Assembly: GCA_020634755.1 (NCBI GenBank)
Contig: JACKBC010000036.1
Span: forward strand, 1-64,000
Source of the DNA: Caldilineaceae bacterium
Lineage (GTDB): Bacteria > Chloroflexota > Anaerolineae > Caldilineales > Caldilineaceae
Length of the DNA: 64,000 nt
Reading direction: 5' to 3'
How positions within the stretch are numbered: the first letter of the stretch is position 1; each line of letters opens with the position of its first letter. The notes beneath the pieces are model-generated. The model saw nothing but the letters and a program-made list of their open reading frames with translations, was not told where the DNA came from and did not search any database. A program made the translations under genes and the position numbers. Below, in pieces: positions 58,923-64,000 of the stretch.

Positions 58923-58964
58923 CGGTAAACAAAGGTTGGCCTGAACGAGTCGATTTGATCACGT

Positions 58965-58990
58965 TGTCGCAACCGTTCTCGGTTGCGACA
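58965..58990 (+). terminator. Terminator after the DoxX-like gene
   Basis: TGTCGCAACCG pairs perfectly with CGGTTGCGACA around 4 nt, and an AT-rich stretch (AAAATTTTT) follows 8 bases later. Confidence 0.7.
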
Positions 58991-59064
58991 CAGACGAAAA
59001 TTTTTGCAGTTGGGGGTCAGTATAAACTTGTAGCCATGTCGCAAGCTCGTCACGCCAGGGCGTT

Positions 59065-59197
59065 AGAAGCAGTCTGAAAAGTCACAATTGGGTCCAATAA
59101 TATTCCGGGAAAGGGCCAATTGCGCATGATGTGACCAGGATTTCGTGGCCCTTTCCCGGAATGTGACACATCTCAACCACCTTTTCAGACCGCTTCT
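59065..59197. mobile_element. MITE-like repeat family C, complete copy
   Basis: 133 bp with 17-bp terminal inverted repeats (AGAAGCAGTCTGAAAAG and CTTTTCAGACCGCTTCT, one mismatch) and an inner inverted repeat (ATTCCGGGAAAGGGCC/GGCCCTTTCCCGGAAT). It is nearly identical to 28747-28861 in the shared part. No coding capacity. Confidence 0.82.
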
Positions 59198-59217
59198 TAG
59201 ACAAAGCTGGGACGATC

Positions 59218-59568
59218 TTATGCAGGGATCAGTACATCGCCGCGACTTATGCTCTGGGCAGCTGGCCCATTGCAGGTTTCACTGGGTGGTTGGTCATTGC
59301 CATATTCCCACATACGGCCGAAAAACCAGACGCGGCTATCGCCCAACACAAACTCAGCCGGGGTGAACGTCATCTTTGAACCAGGTGGAGACACTTCGCT
59401 GGACGGAATATATTCGCCATCCCATCCCTGAAATAAACCGCTCCAAGGTTTGCCGACAGCATGGAGCTGATCTGAAAATGCGCGCACTTGTGTTAGGTCT
59501 GGGATTGCAACACAAATGGTTAAATCTTCATATTCTGTTGGCGGAATGGTGATAGTCGCAAATTTCAT
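59218..59568 (-). CDS. Protein of unknown function, second gene of DUF4160 pair
   Basis: A 116-aa protein that I do not recognise. It begins MKFATITIPPTEYEDLTICV and has a Trp-rich centre (GLFQGWDGEYIPSS; VWFFGRMWEYG). Mixed alpha/beta by composition; no membrane segment. It overlaps the end of the DUF4160 gene by four bases (ATGA) and is thus translationally coupled to it. Partners of DUF4160 genes vary; a toxin-antitoxin-like or mobile-gene pair is possible but not shown. The family C element lies 21 bp after its stop. Confidence 0.6.
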   Translation of the reverse strand: MKFATITIPPTEYEDLTICVAIPDLTQVRAFSDQLHAVGKPWSGLFQGWDGEYIPSSEVSPPGSKMTFTPAEFVLGDSRVWFFGRMWEYGNDQPPSETCNGPAAQSISRGDVLIPA

Positions 59569-59831
59569 AATTTCTGAGCCTCCTCATACCACTTTTGGAC
59601 AATGGTCGCCATATTCTGCTTGAGAAGATGTTCGATTTTGGTCAGTTCATGATCAGCAAAGGAGCCGCGCACATGGTTCGCATATTCGATTTCGGGCTCA
59701 ATCCAATATTTCACTTCATTGCGGCGTTGACGCACATGGACATGCATTCGTTCATGCAAATCGGCAGAGTAGAAAAAGATGACAATACTTCCAATTCTCA
59801 AAACCTCTGCCACTCGCGGTCTCCATTTCAA
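59565..59831 (-). CDS. DUF4160-family protein
   Basis: An 88-aa protein of the DUF4160 family: EVLRIGSIVIFFYSADLHER followed by HVHV (the His-x-His landmark) and a helical end. Members often come in two-gene units, sometimes with DUF2442 antitoxin-like partners; here the partner is a 116-aa unknown. TTG at 59829-59831 or GTG at 59813 may be the start; family members usually begin just before EVLRIG, so the GTG is attractive. The unit is read on the minus strand, divergent from the DinB gene. Confidence 0.8.
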   Translation of the reverse strand: MKWRPRVAEVLRIGSIVIFFYSADLHERMHVHVRQRRNEVKYWIEPEIEYANHVRGSFADHELTKIEHLLKQNMATIVQKWYEEAQKL

Positions 59832-59952
59832 TCTATTATTTGTATGATATCAAAGCACACGAGTGCTGTTTCTATGAGAATCAATCTAGCATAAACGCTT
59901 ACTTTTTTCAAGCGTGTTAAAAACCTGATGCATATAATTCTGGGAGAACAAA

Positions 59953-60456
59953 ATGCAACCATATCCATTTTTAGAAACGCTTTTTCGTCACAACGTGTGG
60001 GCCAACTTGCAGCTTTTAGAAACGTGCAAATCGTTGAACGAAGAGCAATTGCAATCGACCATCACTGGTGTTTACGGCTCGATTGGCGACACGTGGCAGC
60101 ACATTGTGCGGGCCGAGCGCTCCTACTTTGCCCGCATCAGCACCGGTCAGCCCTATCCCACGCCAGAAAACGAGCCGCCCCTGACCTTTGAGCAAATGGC
60201 CGCCTCGCTGCGCCAGAGCGGTGAAGGTCTAATCGAATGGGCGCCCAAGGTAGGGGCAGACGAGGCCGTGGAAGTACAATGGGACAACAACGGCATCCAG
60301 GCTCCAGTGCACGTGCCCAAAGCGGTGATCCTGACGCAGGTCATCAATCACGCCACCGAGCACCGCGCACAGATCATGGCGATCCTGACGCAGTTGGGTA
60401 TTGAGCCGCCTGATTTGAGTGGCTGGGCATATTTTGAGGTGCATAAGCTCCAATAA
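59953..60456 (+). CDS. DinB-family protein
   Basis: A 167-aa four-helix-bundle protein of the DinB/YfiT superfamily. Metal His ligands are placed at HNVWANLQLLE (first helix), GDTWQHIVRAERSYFARI (second) and INHATEHRAQIMAILTQLG (third). Members include thiol transferases and enzymes of unknown target. TTCTGGGAGAACAAA precedes the ATG. It is followed 11 bp later by a DHFR-like gene, so the two form an operon. Confidence 0.9.
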   Translation: MQPYPFLETLFRHNVWANLQLLETCKSLNEEQLQSTITGVYGSIGDTWQHIVRAERSYFARISTGQPYPTPENEPPLTFEQMAASLRQSGEGLIEWAPKVGADEAVEVQWDNNGIQAPVHVPKAVILTQVINHATEHRAQIMAILTQLGIEPPDLSGWAYFEVHKLQ

Positions 60457-60467
60457 GGAAACTCAAC

Positions 60468-61076
60468 ATGAGAAAACTAATCGTAGGTGAATTTGTTTCT
60501 TTGGACGGCGTGATACAGGCGCCCGGTGGCGTCGATGAAGACACCGACGGCGGCTTTACACACGGTAGCTGGACCTTGCCCTATTGGCACGATGATATTG
60601 GCGCCCATTTCATGCAGGCCATGGCCGATACGGATACGTTTCTGCTGGGGCGCAAAACGTGGCAGACGCACGGCGAAGCTTTTGAGCCCATGGCGGAAGG
60701 CGACCCATTTGGCGACCTGATGAAAAGCAAGCAAAAATATGTGGTCTCGACCACGCTGGAATCAGCCGTTCTTTGGCGCAACTCGACCATCATTCGCGGC
60801 GATACCGTGGCAAATGTGGTCGCAGAGATTCGCAAGCTCAAGGCGGCGCCGGGCCAGAATATCTATGTGGACGGCAGCAGCGTGTTGGTGCACACGCTGG
60901 CAGAACACGATCTCGTCGACGAGTATAGCCTGCTGGTCTATCCACTGGTGTTGGGCAGCGGCAAGCGACTCTTTCCCGACGGCCTGCGCGTCAACCTAAA
61001 ACTCGTCGAGACAAAACCGTTTCCGTCTGGCGTTGTGCACATGCGCTACGTGCCGGACCGCGGCGAGAATGCATAA
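60468..61076 (+). CDS. RibD C-terminal-domain (DHFR-like) reductase
   Basis: A 202-aa reductase-fold protein, related to 52594-53196 (same start RKLIVxEfxSLDGVIQxPGG and same ending LxLVYPLVLGSGKRLF-like). NADPH binding is suggested by LLGRKTWQTHGEAF and VDGSSVLVHTLAEHDLVDEY. The substrate is unknown. AAGGAAACTCAAC precedes the start. It is the second gene behind DinB, and a MITE-like element follows. Confidence 0.9.
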   Translation: MRKLIVGEFVSLDGVIQAPGGVDEDTDGGFTHGSWTLPYWHDDIGAHFMQAMADTDTFLLGRKTWQTHGEAFEPMAEGDPFGDLMKSKQKYVVSTTLESAVLWRNSTIIRGDTVANVVAEIRKLKAAPGQNIYVDGSSVLVHTLAEHDLVDEYSLLVYPLVLGSGKRLFPDGLRVNLKLVETKPFPSGVVHMRYVPDRGENA

Positions 61077-61082
61077 GAACAC

Positions 61083-61162
61083 GACTTACGCAGCGCCAGT
61101 GGACTGCCAGGTGGGCGCAACTTAGCTGACCGGGCAATTTTCTCTCTGGGCTTGCGTAAGTC
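61083..61162. repeat. MITE-like element, GACTTACGCA family
   Basis: Ends GACTTACGCA and TTGCGTAAGTC, six bases after the DHFR-like gene's stop codon and 19 bases before the GyrI-like start. It must carry the latter's upstream region. Confidence 0.75.
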
Positions 61163-61181
61163 CCAAGGAGAAGGAAACCCC

Positions 61182-61682
61182 ATGATCAGCGAACCCCAAA
61201 TTGATGAACGACCGGAACGACCATACATGGGCATTCGCACCATTGCCCCCTTTCGCACCATGTTTGCTGAAGTCAACAAGCTGCTGAAAGAGCTGCGCAA
61301 GTGGGTAAACGCCCAGGACATTGCCGAGGAAGGTCCTTTTTTTCTCCGTCTCCATGTGATCGATATGGATGGGCCCATGGATATTGAGGTGGGCTTTATG
61401 GTGCCGGAAGCGCTGCCGGGCGATGAACGAGTCAAACCGGGGATCCTGCCCGGTGGCCGCTATGCCAGCCTGATTTACACCAACAGCGGCATGGCTGCGA
61501 ACAAAGCACTGCTCAACTGGGGCAAGGAAAAGGGCCTACCCTGGGATCGCTGGACAGAGCCAGCAGGCGATGCGTTTGCCTGTCGCTATGAGGCGTACCT
61601 GACAGACTATCGCATTGAATCACGTAAGACAAAGTGGGAAATCGAGCTGGCGATCAAGCTGGCAGACGAGGCCACAGGCTGA
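61182..61682 (+). CDS. GyrI-like small-molecule-binding protein
   Basis: A 166-aa single-domain protein of the GyrI-like/AraC effector-binding group (SHS2 fold): PYMGIRTIAPFRTMFAEVNK, MDIEVGFMVPEALPGDERVK, PGILPGGRYASLIYTNSG, and YEAYLTDYRIESRKTKWEIE with the conserved Glu-containing end. Such domains bind cationic drugs or act as hydrolases; alone they are without DNA-binding part, as here. ATG 61182 follows AAGGAGAAGGAAACCCC. The family E repeat overlaps its last codons. Confidence 0.85.
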   Translation: MISEPQIDERPERPYMGIRTIAPFRTMFAEVNKLLKELRKWVNAQDIAEEGPFFLRLHVIDMDGPMDIEVGFMVPEALPGDERVKPGILPGGRYASLIYTNSGMAANKALLNWGKEKGLPWDRWTEPAGDAFACRYEAYLTDYRIESRKTKWEIELAIKLADEATG

Positions 61683-61716
61683 AGCAGGCTATCAGCAGAG
61701 TGCGCTTTAGCGTACT
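61669..61716. repeat. Palindromic repeat family E, copy 3 (inverted)
   Basis: Contains AGTGCGCTTTAGCGTACT (61699-61716), the complement of the copy at 5469-5486, together with the flanking CTGAAGCAGGCT. It reaches into the stop region of the GyrI-like gene. Confidence 0.55.
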
Positions 61717-61725
61717 TTATGTATC

Positions 61726-61749
61726 AGCCTGGGGCTGAACCCCCAGGCT
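61726..61749 (+). terminator. Terminator after the GyrI-like gene
   Basis: AGCCTGGGG and CCCCAGGCT with a 6-nt loop, followed by TTTCT. Confidence 0.7.
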
Positions 61750-61765
61750 TTCTAGGAGCGATCAA

Positions 61766-62680
61766 ATGACAACCCAACCAAATATTACCCCGCACCTCTG
61801 GTTTGACAAAGAGGCCGTAGAGGCGGCCCAATTTTATACCTCGCTGCTGCCCGATTCGCAGGTGACAAACATCTCCACCATTAAGGACACGCCGTCCGGC
61901 GATTGCGACATCGTGTCATTTACGCTGGCCGGCCAGCCGTTCATGGGCATCAGCGCCGGGCCCCTTTTCAAATTTAACCCGTCCATTTCCTTCATGGTCA
62001 ATTTCGATCCGGCCCAGGATCCAGAAGCCAGCACCCGCATTGATACCGTTTGGGCCAAACTAATAGAGGGCGGGACAGCCTTGATGCCGCTGGATAAATA
62101 TCCGTTTAGCGAACGCTACGGCTGGGTGCAAGACAAGTATGGGTTGACATGGCAGCTCATTCTGACCAACCCAGCAGGCGAAAAACGACCAGTGATCATT
62201 CCTGCGCTGCTCTTTGTGGGTGATGTTTGCGGCAAGGCGGAAGCAGCAGCGGATTACTACATTTCCGTCTTCAAGGATGCGCAGCGTGGGACCATTGCCC
62301 GCTATCCAGCCGGTATGGAGCCAGATAAAGAGGGCGCCATTATGTTCAGCGACTTCCAATTGCTCGACCAATGGTTTGTGGCCATGGACAGCGCGCGGGA
62401 ACACAACTTTGCTTTTAACGAAGCCATCTCGCTGATCGTCAAGTGCGACACGCAGGCCGAGATCGATTACTACTGGGAGAAGCTTTCGGCAGTGCCAGAG
62501 GCCGAGCAGTGTGGCTGGTGCAAAGACAAGTTTGGCGTATCGTGGCAGATTACGCCCACGGCCATGGATGAGATGATGGCCAAGGGCAGCCCCGAACAGA
62601 TCGCGCGCGTGACGCAAGCGTTTCTGCCTATGAAGAAGTTCGATATTGCCGCGCTGCAACGCGCCTATGATTCCGCCTAA
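61766..62680 (+). CDS. Two-module PhnB-like VOC protein
   Basis: A 304-aa protein made of two PhnB-like VOC modules (~1-140 and ~145-304). Each begins with the FxxxAxxAAxFY pattern (LWFDKEAVEAAQFYTSLLPD; AEAAADYYISVFKDAQRG) and ends in GVSWQI/GLTWQL. The second module is clearly related to the single-module protein at 54033-54494 (same ending DIAALQRAYDSA / DVAELERAYNEA). Function unknown. CTAGGAGCGATCAA precedes the ATG. The next gene follows after 20 bp. Confidence 0.9.
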   Translation: MTTQPNITPHLWFDKEAVEAAQFYTSLLPDSQVTNISTIKDTPSGDCDIVSFTLAGQPFMGISAGPLFKFNPSISFMVNFDPAQDPEASTRIDTVWAKLIEGGTALMPLDKYPFSERYGWVQDKYGLTWQLILTNPAGEKRPVIIPALLFVGDVCGKAEAAADYYISVFKDAQRGTIARYPAGMEPDKEGAIMFSDFQLLDQWFVAMDSAREHNFAFNEAISLIVKCDTQAEIDYYWEKLSAVPEAEQCGWCKDKFGVSWQITPTAMDEMMAKGSPEQIARVTQAFLPMKKFDIAALQRAYDSA

Positions 62681-62700
62681 AACGTGGAAAGGAACCCTCT

Positions 62701-63270
62701 ATGAGAAATCTTGTTGCCTTTATGCATATGTCGCTCGACGGCTTTGCGGGTGGCCCCAACGGTGAATTGGATTGGATCGCCTACGACGAAGAGTTAGAAA
62801 AATACGCTGAGACCATTGTGAACACCGTTGGCGCCGCGCTCTATGGCCGCGTGACCTACCACATGATGGAATTCTTTCGCACCGTGCCCGATAATCCTGA
62901 TAGCAGCGAGCACGAGCGGGCCCACGCCGCCTGGATCGAAGCGATCCCCAAGGTGGTCGTTTCCACCACGCTAGCCAGCAGCGATTGGAACAACACGAGC
63001 ATCATCCATGAAGATCTAGTCACAGCGATCAATGCGCTCAAAGAGCAGCCCGGCAAAGACATTGTGATCTTTGGCAGTCCTAGCCTGACACAGGCGTTGG
63101 CACAACTCAATCTGGTCGACGAGTATCAACTCACGGTGAGCCCGGTGCTGCTGGGCCAAGGGATCCAGTTTTTTGCGCCGTTAGCCGAAAAACAGTCGCT
63201 GCAATTGCTCTCCAGAAAGGTTTTTGCCTCCGGTGCACTGGGACTTCACTATCAAGTCGTAAAATCATAG
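62701..63270 (+). CDS. RibD C-terminal-domain (DHFR-like) reductase
   Basis: A 189-aa third member of the RibD_C/DHFR-like group in this window, but of a different subgroup: RNLVAFMHMSLDGFAGGPNG, LYGRVTYHMMEFF, and VIFGSPSLTQALAQLNLVDE, ending with QVVKS. Substrate unknown. GTGGAAAGGAACCC precedes the start. It forms an operon with the VOC gene before it (20 bp) and the hydrolase after it (9 bp). Confidence 0.9.
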   Translation: MRNLVAFMHMSLDGFAGGPNGELDWIAYDEELEKYAETIVNTVGAALYGRVTYHMMEFFRTVPDNPDSSEHERAHAAWIEAIPKVVVSTTLASSDWNNTSIIHEDLVTAINALKEQPGKDIVIFGSPSLTQALAQLNLVDEYQLTVSPVLLGQGIQFFAPLAEKQSLQLLSRKVFASGALGLHYQVVKS

Positions 63271-63279
63271 GATCAGGGA

Positions 63280-64000
63280 ATGCAAACAGTCATATCAAAA
63301 GACGGCACACCCATCGCTTATGATCGCATTGGGAGCGGTCCAGCGCTTATCCACGTCTTGGGCGCCACGGCCACGCGTGGTCTCTCTGCCGACCGGGGCG
63401 ATGCCGGTGAAGAGACCCAGTTCACCAGCTATATCTATGACCGCCGTGGCCGCGGCGATAGTGGCGACAGTGCCGACACGACAGGTCATGCTATTGACCG
63501 GGAGATTGACGATCTCGAAGCCGTGATCGATGCCGCGGGCGGTGCGGCCTTTGTCTTTGGCCACTCATCCGGCGCGGTCTTGGCGCTGCGGACCGCGGCT
63601 AGATTGGGCAACAAAATCACCAAGCTGGCGCTCTATGAACCACCCTTTGTCATCGACGACAGCCGTTTGCCCATCCCCAATGATTACGTGCCCCACCTGC
63701 GCCAACTGATTGCCGATGGCGATCCCGAAGGCGCGCTCATGTACTTCATGACTGTGGCGGTGGGGATTCCGCCTGAATATATTGACGGCATGAAACAAGC
63801 GCCCTTTTGGGCATCGTCCGTTGCGGTGGCCCATACAATCAGCTACGACGGTGAGATCATGGGCGAGACCATGTTCGGCGATCCCGCCGCGCTGGCGCAG
63901 TTCGCCGCCGTCACTACGCCGACGCTGGTCATGGTCGGCAGCGAGAGTCCGCCCTATCAACAGAACGCCGTGGCAACCTTAGCCCAAATCCTACCCAACG
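63280..64000 (+). CDS. Alpha/beta hydrolase, 3' end beyond the window
   Basis: An open frame without stop to the end of the window (240 codons). It has the early IGSGPALIHVLG oxyanion segment, YDRRGRGDSGDS, the nucleophile elbow FGHSSGAVLALR, and TPTLVMVGSESPP, where the acid residue normally follows. The C-terminal His lies outside the window. The start ATG 63280 has GATCAGGGA upstream, nine bases after the previous stop. An esterase/haloperoxidase-like hydrolase of unknown substrate, likely cotranscribed with the two genes before. Confidence 0.88.
   Translation, partial: MQTVISKDGTPIAYDRIGSGPALIHVLGATATRGLSADRGDAGEETQFTSYIYDRRGRGDSGDSADTTGHAIDREIDDLEAVIDAAGGAAFVFGHSSGAVLALRTAARLGNKITKLALYEPPFVIDDSRLPIPNDYVPHLRQLIADGDPEGALMYFMTVAVGIPPEYIDGMKQAPFWASSVAVAHTISYDGEIMGETMFGDPAALAQFAAVTTPTLVMVGSESPPYQQNAVATLAQILPN

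Overview
This window most likely comes from a member of the phylum Chloroflexota (Anaerolineae/Caldilineae-like), probably a wastewater or soil lineage. This is an inference. It rests on secreted proteins that end in a short tail of the type (I)(Y/F)LPV(I/V)xR, a clade II (Sec-type) nitrous oxide reductase cluster, a CHAT/EAD1/FGE protein, and a group of DinB, VOC, RibD-like, DUF899 and DUF2277 genes. No rRNA, tRNA or CRISPR array was recognised. Intergenic DNA is full of palindromic repeats.

Layout. 0.1-1.0 kb: a sugar ABC permease with a perfect 20-bp palindrome upstream. 2-3 kb: a membrane-anchored dihaem cytochrome c. 3.2-9.7 kb: a degenerate PP2C-LysM membrane protein, a small unknown gene, and a pair of substrate-binding-like proteins, one carrying a VWA domain. 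10-18.5 kb: MazG-type pyrophosphohydrolase, hybrid histidine kinase, aminotransferase and leucyl aminopeptidase genes. 19.0-21.3 kb: a CHAT-EAD1-FGE protein whose C-terminus looks like the variable region of a diversity-generating retroelement target; no reverse transcriptase lies in the window. 22.9-28.6 kb: an operon of three secreted proteins.

29-50.6 kb: a region of different composition, bracketed by a perfect 171-bp direct repeat (28876-29046 and 50635-50805, the latter inside an intact HxlR-type gene). Its left end carries a complete ISH3-type insertion sequence and an IS3 remnant. The rest is a nitrous oxide / nitrogen-oxide respiration island: nosZ, a nosB-like gene, a nosD-nosF gene fusion, nosY, nosL, cytochrome c, several NnrS/CcoN-like membrane proteins, two cysteine-free Crp/Fnr regulators, cupins, DUF2249, a B12-binding radical SAM protein and a ferredoxin. 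Six promoters in this region share a 16-bp Crp-like palindrome (consensus TGAGACWWWWGTCGCA), each centred exactly 29.5 nt upstream of a -10-like hexamer, which is the class II activator position (-41.5). I infer a single regulon. The regulator at 49778-50473 is the best candidate because its recognition helix has the RExxGR pattern of E. coli CRP.

50.6-64 kb: an accessory stretch of small single-domain enzymes and regulators (HxlR, APH-like kinase, three RibD_C/DHFR-like reductases, DUF899, several VOC/PhnB-like proteins, SMP-30, DUF2277, an ArsR-SRPBCC pair, DoxX, DUF4160, DinB, GyrI-like, alpha/beta hydrolase). Many have palindromic elements between them. The last gene runs off the window.
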